Source: Thalassotalea sp. PP2-459 (lineage in GTDB: Bacteria; Pseudomonadota; Gammaproteobacteria; Enterobacterales; Alteromonadaceae). From it: DNA of 64,000 nt. Positions 41,233-52,556 of this stretch are shown here, piece by piece. The notes under the pieces are model-generated. The model did no database searches. It saw nothing but the letters and a program-made list of their open reading frames with translations, and was not told the DNA's origin. The stretch is from NCBI RefSeq assembly GCF_001913705.1, contig NZ_MKQD01000013.1:1-64000 (forward strand), written 5' to 3'. A program made the translations under genes and the position numbers. Each line of letters opens with the position of its first letter. The first letter of the stretch is position 1.

Positions 41233-41658
41233 ATGAATATGAATGTTGTAGAAATTGTAAAGTTAGGTCGCAAGTATATGTTACTCTGGCCTGATCGTAG
41301 AGAACTAGCAGAATACTTTGCTGAGTATCATGCTATCAAAATGGCGCGTCTTGTGTGTAAATATTTGCCTGGCGTGGCTTTATTTACTTTAGTCATGCAA
41401 CTTTATTTTGGTGGCGTTGCTTCTTTACCACAATCTGTGGTTTATACTGTGTTTATGCTAAGCGTTCCGTTACAAGCTTTAGTTATGCTAGGGATAAAAG
41501 CAGATAAATTTTTGCCGCCCGCATTAGCGAATTGGTATAAAGAAGGAGTTGCTAAAATTAATCAAAGCGGCGGAGACATAAAACTTTGCGTGCAAAAACC
41601 TCGGTACGTTGATTTAGCACAGTTGCTGAATATTAGTTATCGGCACGCGAAGCATTAA
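41233..41658 (+). CDS. yfbV: Ter macrodomain insulation protein YfbV-like (UPF0208)
   Basis: About 141 residues from ATG 41233 (an upstream non-ATG start adds residues without homology). Two TM helices (about 44-62 and 69-88). IVKLGRKYMLLWP and the PPALANWYKEG region match UPF0208/YfbV. In E. coli it restricts Ter macrodomain MatP action. Terminator follows. Confidence 0.85.
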   Translation: MNMNVVEIVKLGRKYMLLWPDRRELAEYFAEYHAIKMARLVCKYLPGVALFTLVMQLYFGGVASLPQSVVYTVFMLSVPLQALVMLGIKADKFLPPALANWYKEGVAKINQSGGDIKLCVQKPRYVDLAQLLNISYRHAKH

Positions 41659-41667
41659 TGGAAAATT

Positions 41668-41693
41668 AAAACCGCTGTTCAAGCGGTTTTTTT
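41668..41693. terminator. terminator between yfbV and rlmA
   Basis: AAAACCGCT/AGCGGTTTT stem, T-run on both strands; overlaps the rlmA stop. Confidence 0.85.
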
Positions 41694-42491
41694 ATAAATG
41701 CGAATAAGAAAATCAGCCTGACATTCAAAGTTACTTTCTTGTTTTAATTTTTGTTTTACTTCTTCAGTCGCTTTAAAGGCAAAGGGTGTCATTGATAGTA
41801 AGTTTAGCAAATCATCACCTGAACGTATCGTCATGGTATAGCTCAGCTGTTCCTGTGTATCTAACGTCATATTATCAACTGTTATTTTGTCTTCGTCATG
41901 TTGCAATGCGCGTTGATAAATTTTTTGTTTGAGCGACAATAAATGGTTTCCGCCAGGTGTCACAGTTATTAAATAACCGTTGTCTGATAAAATACGATTA
42001 AATTCTGCAGGTAATATGGGAGCATAAATAGAAACAATAGCATTGATATGTTGATCATCAAAAGGTAGTTGTGACAACGTGGCCACCGAAAAATGACAAT
42101 CAGTATATTTTTTTGCCGCTTTCTTTACGGCTTCTTTGGCAATATCAATACCATACACCGTCTGACAGCTTTGCTTAAACTGCCCTGTATAAAAGCCTTC
42201 TCCACAGCCGGCATCTAAAATGACACCATTATTAAGGCTAAGTGCATCTAATATTGATATCAATTTGTCGGCAAGCGGTTGATAATATCCCTGTAATAAA
42301 AAGGCACGCCTAGCATTTACCATTGCCTTATTGTCGCCAGGTTGTTTCGAATGTTTAAATTGGACCGGCAATAAGTTAACGTATCCTTCCTTTGCTTTGT
42401 CAAAACAATGAGACTGAGCACAACGATACGTGTGCTCTTTTAACATTAAACTTGATTGGCAAATAGGGCAGCGATATTGCGCATTTATCAT
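41679..42491 (-). CDS. rlmA: 23S rRNA (guanine-745-N1)-methyltransferase RlmA
   Basis: The protein has 270 residues. The zinc finger at the N-terminus (CPIC...C...HCFD) and SAM motif [13 protein letters not shown] are typical of RlmA(I). It methylates G745 of 23S rRNA. Its start overlaps the xthA stop by four bases. Confidence 0.93.
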   Translation of the reverse strand: MINAQYRCPICQSSLMLKEHTYRCAQSHCFDKAKEGYVNLLPVQFKHSKQPGDNKAMVNARRAFLLQGYYQPLADKLISILDALSLNNGVILDAGCGEGFYTGQFKQSCQTVYGIDIAKEAVKKAAKKYTDCHFSVATLSQLPFDDQHINAIVSIYAPILPAEFNRILSDNGYLITVTPGGNHLLSLKQKIYQRALQHDEDKITVDNMTLDTQEQLSYTMTIRSGDDLLNLLSMTPFAFKATEEVKQKLKQESNFECQADFLIRIYKKTA

Positions 42492-43294
42492 GTAAATGTA
42501 GACCAGATAGGTGCATGATCAGAAGGCTTTTCAATACCACGTAATTCATAATCAATGTCAGATTCAACACATTGTTTGGCTAAGCTTTCTGTGGCTAACA
42601 CAACGTCAATTCGTAGCCCTCGATTATCATCAAAACCACGAGAACGATAATCAAACCATGAGTATTTTTCACTGGTCGATGGGTGTAATTCTCTAAACGT
42701 GTCTTTAAACCCCCAATTTATTAGCGTTGAAAGCCATTGGCGCTCTTCTGGTTGAAAACTACATTTACCCGTTTTTAACCAACGTTTTTTATTGGGTTCA
42801 CCAATACCAATATCTAAATCAATCGGTGAAATATTAATATCACCCATCACTACGAGGTTTTCATCGGGTGTGTGATGTTCATTTAAATAGACCATTAAGT
42901 CTTTATAAAACTGGCGTTTATAAGGAAATTTAGTTTCATGTGCAATATTATCTCCTTGCGGAAAGTAACCATTTAATACCGTTACTTTTTCACCACGCTC
43001 ATTGGTCGTCGTTACCATGATCATACGCTTTTGAGAGTCTTCAGTATCGGTGGGGAAGCCTTTAGTCACAACATCAGCTGGTTTTTTACATAGCATTGCA
43101 ACACCGTAATGTGCTTTTTGACCGTGGAAGTATACGTGATAACCCATCGCTTCAACATCGGCAAGAGGGAAGGCGTCGTCGTGTACTTTGATTTCTTGTA
43201 GGCCAATGATGTCAGGTTGATGTTTATCGATTACGGCTTGTAATTGGTGAAGTCTGGCTCGTAAACCATTTATATTGAAAGAGATAATCTTCAT
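42488..43294 (-). CDS. xthA: exodeoxyribonuclease III
   Basis: The protein has 268 residues. Endonuclease/exonuclease/phosphatase fold motifs: [14 protein letters not shown] (metal Glu), GDINISP and SDHAPIW (catalytic His). It repairs abasic sites and 3' blocks. It is upstream of rlmA in one transcript. Confidence 0.95.
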   Translation of the reverse strand: MKIISFNINGLRARLHQLQAVIDKHQPDIIGLQEIKVHDDAFPLADVEAMGYHVYFHGQKAHYGVAMLCKKPADVVTKGFPTDTEDSQKRMIMVTTTNERGEKVTVLNGYFPQGDNIAHETKFPYKRQFYKDLMVYLNEHHTPDENLVVMGDINISPIDLDIGIGEPNKKRWLKTGKCSFQPEERQWLSTLINWGFKDTFRELHPSTSEKYSWFDYRSRGFDDNRGLRIDVVLATESLAKQCVESDIDYELRGIEKPSDHAPIWSTFT

Positions 43295-43443
43295 GGGTAA
43301 TGTATTTGATGGTTAGTATTCATTAGCGCGAAATAATACCATAAGATGATAGTTGTGTTGAATATTGTTCACAGTAAATTTAATCTTTATGCGAATTGGT
43401 ATAAACAACAATATTATCGTTATTTAGTACTGTCGTCCCTTAT
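43295..43443. other. xthA promoter region
   Basis: About 150 bases upstream of xthA before the MITE; nothing else visible. Confidence 0.4.
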
Positions 43444-43712
43444 TAGAGCGTGTTGATCTTTCATGTTTACTTTTGCCGCATTTTGTTTGGTTTTTATACA
43501 AAGCAACACTTGCGCCGTGTAGTTATTCTACTCCAGTCAAGCGTTAACACAGTAGAAATGACAAACAGATACAGCACGAAGGGTTCAACTAAACGCCTCC
43601 TGCTCTTTGTTACTTGAATTAACCATAGAATGACTATGCAAGAATCCAAGTCGCGCGATCAGAAGGCGTTTACCTTGAACAAAACTCAAACAGCAAATAT
43701 CAACACGCTCTA
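43444..43712 (-). mobile_element. 269 bp MITE copy B
   Basis: Same ends, length and internal stems as the copy at 16674-16942 but in reverse orientation. It begins TAGAGCGTGTTGATCTTTCA and ends with the inverse. No coding content. It sits in the xthA-upp intergenic region, so neither gene is broken. Confidence 0.9.
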
Positions 43713-43872
43713 GCTAAATTGAATAAGGTTCATGGTTATTTCATTCTAGATTTACTGTATTGTTTACCTAAACTTACCTTTCATTAAGGCAACATGAAAC
43801 TTAGTGAACAAAGTTGTTGGTAAAACCACAAAAAGCGTAATGCTTACTATTGGTTGAAGTTACTGCTTGTTC

Positions 43873-44529
43873 TTAATAAGTACCAAATATTTTATCACCG
43901 GCGTCACCTAGACCCGGTAAGATATAGCCTTGTTCGTTGAGCTTTTCATCGCATGCAGCAATATACACATCAATATCAGGGTGGGCTTTCTCTAATGCGC
44001 TAATACCTTCTGGCGCCGCAACCATAAATAATGCAGTAATTTTTTCACAACCTGAAGATTTTAGTAAATTAATACACGTTATTGCTGAACCGCCTGTGGC
44101 TAACATAGGATCAATCACAATGGCGTGTCGTTCTGCAATATCACTGACTATATTTTCATAATAACTTTCAATACCGATATGCACGGTTCCAGCTTTATCG
44201 GTAGAAATATCGTCATCATTGCGTTTTAAGCCAATAATACTGACTTTCGCGCAAGGTAAAATAGTTAAGGCTCCTTCTAACATACCAAGTCCAGCACGTA
44301 GAATAGGTACTAATGTTGGTTGCTTTTCGGCTAATAATGGGGTGGAAATATTGCCAGACCAACAAGCTAAAGGTGTGCTTTGTACTTGAAAGTTTTGTGT
44401 CGCTTCTACCATCAGCATAGTAGATATTTCGTTAGTTAATTCACGAAAAGACTTTGATGACAGGTTAGCTTCGCGTGCTAATGATACTTTATGTTTTAGT
44501 AGTGGATGATTACTAATATAAACGGTCAT
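43873..44529 (-). CDS. upp: uracil phosphoribosyltransferase
   Basis: The protein has 218 residues. The PRPP loop is IDPMLATGGSA, and the C-terminal GDAGDKIFGTY is typical of Upp. It converts uracil and PRPP to UMP. Last gene of the udk-nupC-deoC-tdk-upp operon. Confidence 0.95.
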   Translation of the reverse strand: MTVYISNHPLLKHKVSLAREANLSSKSFRELTNEISTMLMVEATQNFQVQSTPLACWSGNISTPLLAEKQPTLVPILRAGLGMLEGALTILPCAKVSIIGLKRNDDDISTDKAGTVHIGIESYYENIVSDIAERHAIVIDPMLATGGSAITCINLLKSSGCEKITALFMVAAPEGISALEKAHPDIDVYIAACDEKLNEQGYILPGLGDAGDKIFGTY

Positions 44530-44580
44530 TTCGTTTCCTTTTGTACAGTGTTATTGGTATTTCGTACTCTGTTTAGTTAA

Positions 44581-45156
44581 TTACCAAACAAGCGCTTTAA
44601 AATGTTTTCGACAAAGCGATTCATAGCGTTCGTTGCCACCCACTTCAATTTGAGCACCTGATGTTACAGCATTGCCTTGGTCATCTGTTCTGACGACAAA
44701 ATTTGCTTTTTTGCCACAATGACAAATGGTTTTTAGTTCGATCAATTTGTCTGCCCATGCCAAAAGTGCGGCACTGCCTACAAACGTTTTACCGAGAAAA
44801 TCAGTTCTAATGCCATAAGCTAAGACCGGTATTTTTAACATATCAACAATATCAGTAAGTTGCTTTACTTGTTGTTCCGTTAAAAACTGTGCTTCATCGA
44901 CCAATACACAACTAACAGGGGTTAACTCATGTTGCTGTGTTACTTGTTGAGCGATATCTGTTTCAGCCGAAAATAAATTAGCATCAGCATGTAAACCAAG
45001 ACGTGAAGAGATTTGTCCCGTCGAGAAACGGTTATCGATGTCTGCAGTATAAAGCAGGGTATTCATACCGCGCTCGCGGTAGTTGTATGAAGATTGCAGT
45101 AAATGTGTAGATTTTCCAGCATTCATCGTTGAATAGTAAAAATATAGTTGTGCCAT
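44581..45156 (-). CDS. tdk: thymidine kinase
   Basis: The protein has 191 residues: P-loop STMNAGKST at the N-terminus, the DEAQFL catalytic Glu region (about 90) and a zinc-ligand region (CHCGKKA). It phosphorylates thymidine and deoxyuridine. Six bases after deoC. Confidence 0.95.
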   Translation of the reverse strand: MAQLYFYYSTMNAGKSTHLLQSSYNYRERGMNTLLYTADIDNRFSTGQISSRLGLHADANLFSAETDIAQQVTQQHELTPVSCVLVDEAQFLTEQQVKQLTDIVDMLKIPVLAYGIRTDFLGKTFVGSAALLAWADKLIELKTICHCGKKANFVVRTDDQGNAVTSGAQIEVGGNERYESLCRKHFKALVW

Positions 45157-45162
45157 AACAGG

Positions 45163-45933
45163 TTAATAGCGCTCATTACTTGTTTGCTGTGATTCGTCTT
45201 CAATAGTGGCGATTAGGTTTTTTAATAACCCGCTAGCGCCGAAACGAAAATGAGTTTGATCAAGCCATGAAGCCCCTAAAGTATCCATAACTAAAGTTAA
45301 GTACTCGGTGGCATCTTCCAAGGTTTTAACACCACCAGCAGCTTTAAAGCCAACATTTGGGTTTACGTTTTCAATAACAGATAGCATGATTTTTGCAGCT
45401 TGTGGGGTAGCATTTATGTCAACTTTACCCGTTGAGGTTTTGATGAAATCAGCGCCAGCGTCAATCGCTATTTCACTTGCCCGTTGAATTAAAGAATCTG
45501 TTTTTAATTTTCCAGACTCAATAATTACTTTTAAGGTAACCTGCTTACCACAAGCTTGTTTACATGCGTTTACTAATTCATAGCCAACATTTTCATCACC
45601 AGCAATTAAAGCATTGTAAGGGAACACAACGTCAACTTCATCAGCACCAAGTGAAACAGCTTCTGCTGTTTCTTTCACTGCTTGGTTCACATCACTACCG
45701 CCATGAGGAAAGTTAGTGACGGTTGCAATTTTTATCTGTTTATTTGTTTTGGCTAAATGTTGTTTCGCAATGGAAATATACTGAGGATAAATACAAATAG
45801 CGGCAGTATCTCCATGTTTTGTCGCTGCTTGTTCACATAGTTCAATAATTTCTTGCTGTGATTCATCGCCTCGTAAACTGGTTAGATCAACGAGAGAAAG
45901 GGCAAGTAAAGCGGTTTGTTGTTGCTCTGTCAT
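45163..45933 (-). CDS. deoC: deoxyribose-phosphate aldolase
   Basis: The protein has 256 residues. The Schiff-base Lys is in FIKTSTG (about 165), and AAGGVKTLEDA holds the second Lys. It splits deoxyribose-5-phosphate into glyceraldehyde-3-phosphate and acetaldehyde. Nine bases after nupC. Confidence 0.96.
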   Translation of the reverse strand: MTEQQQTALLALSLVDLTSLRGDESQQEIIELCEQAATKHGDTAAICIYPQYISIAKQHLAKTNKQIKIATVTNFPHGGSDVNQAVKETAEAVSLGADEVDVVFPYNALIAGDENVGYELVNACKQACGKQVTLKVIIESGKLKTDSLIQRASEIAIDAGADFIKTSTGKVDINATPQAAKIMLSVIENVNPNVGFKAAGGVKTLEDATEYLTLVMDTLGASWLDQTHFRFGASGLLKNLIATIEDESQQTSNERY

Positions 45934-45942
45934 GTTATTCTC

Positions 45943-47181
45943 CTAAAGGCTAAGAAATACACCTGCAATTGCAGCACTCATTAAATTAGCTAGTGTTGCT
46001 GCCATCATTGCTTTCATACCAAGACGAGCAATATCAGGACGACGCGAAGGTGCCATTGAACCTATACCACCAAGTAAGATAGCAATCGAAGATAAATTAG
46101 CAAAACCGCATAATGCAAAAGTGATAATCGCTTGGGTAGAAGGTGTTAAAGTATCTTTGATTTCAACAAAATTTACATAAGCAAAAAACTCATTAACAAC
46201 CACTTTTTGCCCTATAAAACTACCCGCTTGCAGCATTTCTTCTGCGGGAACACCAATAACAAAAGCGAATGGAGCAAATACGTAGCCAAGTAACCATTCA
46301 ATGGTTAAGTTTTCGATACCAAATAGGTTGCCAACTCCGCCGACTAACATGTTTAAAAGCGCGATGAGCGCGATAAAAGCCAATAGCATTGCACCAACAT
46401 TAACAGCTAATTTCATGCCTGATGCTGCGCCTGTTGCCGCTGCATCTATCACATTCACCGGTTTAATTTCTTGCTCTGAAATAGATAAGTTATTTGCTTG
46501 AATTTTATCAGCTTCGGTTTCCGGTAAAATAATTTTTGCCATTAACAAGCCACCAGGTGCAGCCATAAACGACGCCGCTATAAGATATTTTAGTTCAACA
46601 CCGAGTCCTGCATAGCCGGCTAATATTGAACCCGCAACTGATGCTAATCCGCCGACCATAATGGCAAATAATTCTGATTGAGTCATTGATGCAATGTAAG
46701 GTCGAACGACTAAAGGGGCTTCTGTTTGCCCAACAAAAATGTTTGCTGTAGCAGACAGAGATTCAGGTTTACTTGTGCCAAGTAGTTTTTGCAGACCACC
46801 ACCAATAATGCGAATGATCCATTGCATAATATTAAGGTGATAAAGTACGGCAATTAACGATGAGAAGAAAATAATGACCGGCAATACTCGCACGGCAAAC
46901 ACAAAGCCTACACCGTTGCTAAACATTTTATCAGTGCCTAGACCACCAAATATAAAGTTAATGCCAGCCTTAGCGCTATCAATGACGTTTTGTACGCCGT
47001 TGGTCATTGATTCGAGTACATCTTTACCGAATGGAATATATAGCACGAAAGCGCCAAGTATTAACTGTAGTAAAAATGCAAAACCAACGGTTCGAAAATT
47101 AATTGACTTCTTATGGCTACTTAACGCGTATGCTGCTACTAACAGCAAAACAATACCTATGACCCCGTGTAACGCCCCCAT
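45943..47181 (-). CDS. nupC: NupC-type concentrative nucleoside transporter
   Basis: The protein has 412 residues with a CNT-family fold; the substrate motif GQTEAPL and the NEFFAYVNF motif are present. It imports nucleosides through the inner membrane with a cation. GAGG lies eight bases before ATG. It follows udk by 16 bases. Confidence 0.93.
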   Translation of the reverse strand: MGALHGVIGIVLLLVAAYALSSHKKSINFRTVGFAFLLQLILGAFVLYIPFGKDVLESMTNGVQNVIDSAKAGINFIFGGLGTDKMFSNGVGFVFAVRVLPVIIFFSSLIAVLYHLNIMQWIIRIIGGGLQKLLGTSKPESLSATANIFVGQTEAPLVVRPYIASMTQSELFAIMVGGLASVAGSILAGYAGLGVELKYLIAASFMAAPGGLLMAKIILPETEADKIQANNLSISEQEIKPVNVIDAAATGAASGMKLAVNVGAMLLAFIALIALLNMLVGGVGNLFGIENLTIEWLLGYVFAPFAFVIGVPAEEMLQAGSFIGQKVVVNEFFAYVNFVEIKDTLTPSTQAIITFALCGFANLSSIAILLGGIGSMAPSRRPDIARLGMKAMMAATLANLMSAAIAGVFLSL

Positions 47182-47197
47182 GAAATATCCTCTATTA

Positions 47198-47836
47198 TTA
47201 TTGTTGTATTAATTGTCTAATTTTTGCTTTTATGACTTCAATGGCCATTCTATTTTTACCGCCTTTGTTGACAATAATGTCAGCCCAAGATTTGGAAGGA
47301 GCGATAAATTGATGATACATTGGTCTCACTGTTTGTTCATATTGTTGAGTGATAGAATCTATATCACGGTCTCGTTCTTCTATGTCACGCTTTATTCTTC
47401 GTAACAAACAAATATCTAATGGTGTATCCATGTATATTTTTAGATCAAAACACTCTCGAAGGTTTTGATCAGCAAAAAGCAAGATACCTTCAACCAAAAT
47501 AATCGGTGATGCGGGAATTGTCATCGTATCTGTTAAACGCGTGTGCGTTTTATAGCAATATACTGGGCACTCTATATCTTTACCTTGTTGTAACATTCGT
47601 AACTGTTCAGCGAGCAAAGTATGCTCGAAAGCATTAGGATGATCGTAATTAGTTTCAATTCTTTGCGGTAATGGAATGTGATCTTGATTTTTGTAGTACG
47701 CATCTTCTTTAATAATAGCGATACCGTTTTTACCCAGTTCAGGGAACAACTCTTGATAAATAGTTTGCGCAAATAGCGACTTACCAGAAGCAGAAGCCCC
47801 TGATATGGCAATAATAGTGGTTTTATTGGTTAGCAA
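47198..47836 (-). CDS. udk: uridine kinase
   Basis: The protein has 212 residues: P-loop GASASGKS, then YDHPNAFEHTLL and the RRIKRDIEERDRDIDS lid. It phosphorylates uridine and cytidine. First gene of the salvage operon and divergent from deoB. Confidence 0.94.
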   Translation of the reverse strand: MLTNKTTIIAISGASASGKSLFAQTIYQELFPELGKNGIAIIKEDAYYKNQDHIPLPQRIETNYDHPNAFEHTLLAEQLRMLQQGKDIECPVYCYKTHTRLTDTMTIPASPIILVEGILLFADQNLRECFDLKIYMDTPLDICLLRRIKRDIEERDRDIDSITQQYEQTVRPMYHQFIAPSKSWADIIVNKGGKNRMAIEVIKAKIRQLIQQ

Positions 47837-47952
47837 TCTTGGCCGCCTGTAAATAACATGGAAGAATAGCTGTTGAACGTTCGGTACAGGTTAATATGTA
47901 GCCAGTAATTCAATATTGCTAATTTCTTTTACTATAACTAAAGACTTAATAA

Positions 47953-47967
47953 TGGTAAATTACCATA
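47953..47967. promoter_or_regulatory. 15 bp palindrome, candidate shared operator
   Basis: ATGGTAAATTACCAT, perfect around one central base, in the 185-base gap between udk and deoB; a related half site ATGGTCAT follows at about 47980. A nucleoside-responsive regulator could act here on both transcripts. Confidence 0.45.
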
Positions 47968-48021
47968 ACTTGACTAAATGGTCATGAAAAATTCATTTTT
48001 TGATGATAAAAAGGTGTGCAA

Positions 48022-49236
48022 ATGGCGCGAGCAATTATATTAGTTTTAGATAGTTTTGGTATAGGGCATGCGCCTGATGCTGAAAAATTTGGTGATATTG
48101 GTGCCAATACTTTTGCTCATTTAGCCGAAAAACATTTTGAAATGACAAGGCATAAAATTAATTTACCCAATCTTGCAAGTATGGGGCTTATTGAAGCCAG
48201 CTTCTCAGCGGGAAGTGAACGCTTCCCCGCAGAACAATATCCAATAAAAAAAGGCGCGTTTGGCTATGCTGCAGAATTGAGCAGCGGAAAAGATACTCCT
48301 AGTGGTCATTGGGAAATGGCAGGTGTACCGGTTTTGTTTGATTGGGGTTACTTCACGGATAAAGAAAATGCTTTCCCTAAAGAGCTAATGCAAATCATTA
48401 ACGAAGCAACCGGCTATGCTGGTATGCTTGGTAACTGCCATGCATCAGGTACAGAAATTATCGCTCGTTTAGGTGAAGAACATATTAAAACGGGCTTACC
48501 TATTTGTTACACCTCTGCAGATAGTGTATTTCAAGTAGCAGCACATGAAGAACATTTTGGTTTGGATAACTTATACACTTATTGTGAAATGGTGCGTTCT
48601 TTACTCGATGATTATAATATTGGTCGTGTGATAGCGCGTCCTTTTGTTGGTAATAGCGCGGAAGATTTTGTCCGCACTGGTAATCGTCGAGATTACTCTG
48701 TTTTACCTCCTTCCCCAACAGTGTTAGATAAAATGGTTGAAGCAGGCGGTCATGTGATCAGTGTTGGTAAAATTGCTGATATTTTTGCTCATCAAGGGAT
48801 TTCAGAAAAAACCAAAGCTACCGGTATTGACGCATTAATAGATGCAACGATTTCACATTTAGGCACAGCAAAAGATAAGAGTATTATATTTACCAATCTA
48901 GTCAACTTTGATCAAGATTATGGTCACCGTCGCGATCCATTAGGTTATGCGGCTGCACTCGAGGCATTTGATAAGCGATTACCTGATATTATTAATGCCA
49001 TGTCTAATGATGACGTACTTTTCATGACTGCTGATCATGGATGTGATCCTACGTGGCCAGGCTCAGATCACACAAGAGAATTTGTGCCTATGCTCGCTTA
49101 CCATCATCATATTGGTAATGTGAATTTAGGCCAGAGAAATAGTTTTGCTGATCTTGGTCAAACACTTGCCGAAATGTTTTCTTTGCCTGCACTTGATTAT
49201 GGCGATAGTTTCTTTTCACAATTAACTGTTAAGTGA
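48022..49236 (+). CDS. deoB: phosphopentomutase
   Basis: About 404 residues from ATG 48022, with AAAAAGG seven bases upstream; the GTG at 48016 is too close. [21 protein letters not shown] and [10 protein letters not shown] give the metal-ligand and phospho-Thr regions. It interconverts (deoxy)ribose-1- and -5-phosphate, between DeoD and DeoC in the pathway. Divergent from the udk operon. Confidence 0.95.
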   Translation: MARAIILVLDSFGIGHAPDAEKFGDIGANTFAHLAEKHFEMTRHKINLPNLASMGLIEASFSAGSERFPAEQYPIKKGAFGYAAELSSGKDTPSGHWEMAGVPVLFDWGYFTDKENAFPKELMQIINEATGYAGMLGNCHASGTEIIARLGEEHIKTGLPICYTSADSVFQVAAHEEHFGLDNLYTYCEMVRSLLDDYNIGRVIARPFVGNSAEDFVRTGNRRDYSVLPPSPTVLDKMVEAGGHVISVGKIADIFAHQGISEKTKATGIDALIDATISHLGTAKDKSIIFTNLVNFDQDYGHRRDPLGYAAALEAFDKRLPDIINAMSNDDVLFMTADHGCDPTWPGSDHTREFVPMLAYHHHIGNVNLGQRNSFADLGQTLAEMFSLPALDYGDSFFSQLTVK

Positions 49237-49432
49237 ATAAGCGAAATCTAAAATATTGGCTATAATTCATGGCACTAGGAGTGTTCTATTAGACTATGTT
49301 GAACTGTAGGTTGCATATTTTCTGTAAATATACGTCAAAGCTCCATGCAGTTTAATCAATATTGAATAGCAGCGCTTAAAGTCCCTAGTATGAATAATAT
49401 ATTAAAAGATAAGAGTCTTGGGAGAGAACAAT

Positions 49433-51673
49433 ATGAAAATGTTCGGACAAAGCGCGCTTAGCCGTAGTGTGCAATTGGCATTGTGTAGTTCTACATTTTT
49501 GCTAACTACATCGGTAACCGCAGAAGAAAATAATGATCAAACAGAGAAAGTTGTCGGTCTTGAAGTGATTGAAGTAACCGCTCGTAAACGTGTTGAAACA
49601 GTTAAAGATGTACCTGCTACGGTCACCGCCATGTCAGCTGAAAGTATTAATGACTATTTAGGCTCTGGTGAAAATGTACGAGCATTAGCTGGCCGTGTGC
49701 CGAGTTTACAAATTGAATCTTCAAACGGTAGACAGTCACCTAGGTTTTATATTCGAGGTTTAGGTAATACTGATTTTGATGTAAATGCAAATCAGCCAGT
49801 CTCTATGATTTTAGACAATATCGTTTTAGAAAACCCTGTGTTAAAAAGTATTCCTTTATTTGATATCGAACGCGTTGAGGTGCTCAATGGTCCACAAGGT
49901 ACTGTGTTTGGCAGAAATACTACCGCTGGCATTGTTAAGATTGACACCGTTGCGCCTGATTTTACCAATGAAGGGTATGTTCGGGGTGGTTATGGTAGCC
50001 GTGGAACGATGTTTTTAGAAGCAGGTAAAAACTTTGAATTGTCAGATACTTGGGCGGCTAGGGCATCTTTTAAGCATCAAGAGCGAGACGAGTGGGTAGA
50101 TAACCTAACAACAGGGGATGAAGTAGGAGGCTATGAAGAGTTTGCTTACCGCATCCAATTTTTATATGACAATGGTAGTGACACACGCGCGCTATTAAAA
50201 ATACATGGCTTTGATCAAGATGGTGACATGCCACAAATCTTTTATGCCAATGCTTTTGAACAGGGTAAGTCTGGTTTAAGAGATAGCTTTGATGAGTCTG
50301 AAATATATCATGACAGTACATCAGGCTTTGAATTAGATCATCAAGGTGGCAGTTTAGAAATTGAACATGATTTTGATAACGTAACCTTAACCAGTATCAC
50401 CGGCTACGACACATTAGAAAGCTGGAGCTATGCTGATATTGATGGTGGTGTAACCGACTTTTCTGGCATACCAAACCAATTAGGTAAGCAATTATGGTTT
50501 AATGTCGCTTCTGGTGATGGCCTTTCAGATCATGAGCAATTTACCCAAGAGCTGAGGCTTTCAGGTGATGTAGAAGATATTTATTATCAAGTAGGTGCAT
50601 TTTATTTCCGTGAAGATTATACCGCTGATTATAAAGATTTAGATACCGAGGGAAATACCACTAACTTTTATCAAATTGATCAATTAACCACCTCGTATGC
50701 GTTGTTTGGGCAAGTTGAATACAAACCAAATAATAAATGGGCATTTACGCTAGGTTTACGTTATACCGATGATGAAAAAGAGTTAGACATCCGTGAAGGC
50801 GGTACTTCAAATGTAACTTTTGAAATTGATAAAGAGGATGATTACATTAATTGGGACCTTGCCGCTCGTTATACGATAGATGATGATTGGACTGCCTTTG
50901 CGCGTATCGGTAACGCTTCAAGAGGCCCTGTTACCATCGGGCGATTTGGATTTCCAAGTGAAGCTGATACTGAAACATTAACGTCTTATGAAGCAGGGCT
51001 TAAAGCTAATTTATTCAATGGTAATGCAAGATGGTATATTACGGCTTATACCTATGATATTGAAGATCATCAATTAACTGCCACAGGTGGCGAAGCAAAC
51101 ACTAATTCGCTGTTAAATGCTGACAATACCTATGGCGCAGGCATTGAAACTTCTTTTGAAGCAATGCTAACTGATCAGTTACGTATTAGTACAAATTTAA
51201 GCTACAACAAAACAGAAATTCAAGATAAATCGTTGAAAGCCGAACGTTGCGCATCTACACCTACCTGTAATAGTCCTGATGAAGTGGCAAATACCGTTGA
51301 TGGACCGTTTGGCCCTGTAGTTACCGTATTTGTTGACGGTAACCCGTTGCCTAGATCACCTAAGTGGTTAGCGAATATTAATATTAATTATGAATTTCCG
51401 GTAGATTATGGTTACTACTACGCACAAACAGATTGGAACTATAGAAGTAAATCAAATATTTTCCTTTATGAGGCCACAGAATTTTATGCTGATGCTCGGT
51501 GGATAGGCGGCTTACGATTAGGTTTTAATAACGATGATGGTTTAGATATTGCCATTGTAGGCCGAAATATTACCGATAAAATTGTTGCTGATGGCGCATT
51601 AGATTTTCTCAATTTAACCGCCTTTGTCAATGAGCCAAGGTTTTGGGGAGTAGAAATAGGCTATCAGTTTTAG
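49433..51673 (+). CDS. TonB-dependent receptor, probable nucleoside-related uptake
   Basis: About 746 residues from ATG 49433, with GGGAGAG upstream. Signal peptide to about residue 31; TonB-box-like EVIEVTA; plug domain with RVPSLQIESS, RFYIRGLG and VFGRNTTAG; beta-barrel ending in an aromatic residue (EIGYQF). Outer membrane. Its place between deoB and deoD inside a nucleoside locus suggests a nucleoside, nucleotide or DNA-derived substrate (inference); no substrate motif can be read. Confidence 0.87.
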   Translation: MKMFGQSALSRSVQLALCSSTFLLTTSVTAEENNDQTEKVVGLEVIEVTARKRVETVKDVPATVTAMSAESINDYLGSGENVRALAGRVPSLQIESSNGRQSPRFYIRGLGNTDFDVNANQPVSMILDNIVLENPVLKSIPLFDIERVEVLNGPQGTVFGRNTTAGIVKIDTVAPDFTNEGYVRGGYGSRGTMFLEAGKNFELSDTWAARASFKHQERDEWVDNLTTGDEVGGYEEFAYRIQFLYDNGSDTRALLKIHGFDQDGDMPQIFYANAFEQGKSGLRDSFDESEIYHDSTSGFELDHQGGSLEIEHDFDNVTLTSITGYDTLESWSYADIDGGVTDFSGIPNQLGKQLWFNVASGDGLSDHEQFTQELRLSGDVEDIYYQVGAFYFREDYTADYKDLDTEGNTTNFYQIDQLTTSYALFGQVEYKPNNKWAFTLGLRYTDDEKELDIREGGTSNVTFEIDKEDDYINWDLAARYTIDDDWTAFARIGNASRGPVTIGRFGFPSEADTETLTSYEAGLKANLFNGNARWYITAYTYDIEDHQLTATGGEANTNSLLNADNTYGAGIETSFEAMLTDQLRISTNLSYNKTEIQDKSLKAERCASTPTCNSPDEVANTVDGPFGPVVTVFVDGNPLPRSPKWLANININYEFPVDYGYYYAQTDWNYRSKSNIFLYEATEFYADARWIGGLRLGFNNDDGLDIAIVGRNITDKIVADGALDFLNLTAFVNEPRFWGVEIGYQF

Positions 51674-51688
51674 TCTGCTTGTTATCAT

Positions 51689-51716
51689 AAAAAATCCGGT
51701 ATGTACCGGATTTTTT
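51689..51716. terminator. bidirectional terminator
   Basis: AAAAAATCCGGTA/TACCGGATTTTTT, two-base loop, between the convergent receptor and deoD genes. Confidence 0.92.
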
Positions 51717-51737
51717 ATGACTATTGTCAGAGGAAGA

Positions 51738-52442
51738 TTACAAGACACTCTCTAACGTTAATTCCATCATGTCTTTAAAAGTGTTTTCACGTTCATCTGC
51801 CGTTGTTTGTTCACCTGTTTTAATATGATCACTGACGGTAAACACTGCTAAGGCTTTTTTACCGTATTCAGCAGCAACACCATATAAACCAGCGGCTTCC
51901 ATTTCAACCGCTAACACTCCCATGTTTTCCATGGTTTTAAACATTTCAGGTTGTGGTGTGTAAAATAAATCGGCGGTGAAAACATTACCAACATGTACGG
52001 GCTTACCAAGTTTTTCAGCAGTATTAACTACGTTTTGTAAGAGTGAAAAGTCAGCACATGCAGCAAAATCACAGTGATTAAAACGCTGGCGATTAACATT
52101 CGAGTCTGTGCTTGCAGCCATGCCGATAATAACGTCACGCACTTTTATGTCGTCACGCACTGCACCACATGAGCCAATACGTATGATATTTTCAACGCCA
52201 AAGTCTTTATAAAGCTCAGTCGCGTAAATTGAAATAGATGGGATCCCCATGCCTGAGCCCATTACCGAAATTTCTTGGCCTTTATAAGTGCCAGTATAAC
52301 CAAGCATATTTCGCACTCGGGTAATACATTTTGCATTTTCAAGAAAATTTTCAGCGATAAACTTTGCTCTTAGTGGGTCCCCGGGCATTAACACGGTTTT
52401 TGCAAAGTCACCAGGGTTGGCTTCAATGTGAGGAGTTGTCAT
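51738..52442 (-). CDS. deoD: purine nucleoside phosphorylase
   Basis: About 234 residues from ATG 52442 (AAGG eight bases before; the longer frame from 52484 adds 14 non-homologous residues). [28 protein letters not shown] and TVSDHI are DeoD landmarks. It phosphorolyses purine (deoxy)nucleosides, giving the sugar phosphate for DeoB. Confidence 0.95.
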   Translation of the reverse strand: MTTPHIEANPGDFAKTVLMPGDPLRAKFIAENFLENAKCITRVRNMLGYTGTYKGQEISVMGSGMGIPSISIYATELYKDFGVENIIRIGSCGAVRDDIKVRDVIIGMAASTDSNVNRQRFNHCDFAACADFSLLQNVVNTAEKLGKPVHVGNVFTADLFYTPQPEMFKTMENMGVLAVEMEAAGLYGVAAEYGKKALAVFTVSDHIKTGEQTTADERENTFKDMMELTLESVL

Positions 52443-52556
52443 GAGATATACCTTTAAATAAAAATTTATCTCAGTAAGTTTCAAGCAGGTGGTTCAATTG
52501 ATATAACACACCCCTATCAAGGATTTTTTACTGAATATTGTTAGTGAAAGTCTATT

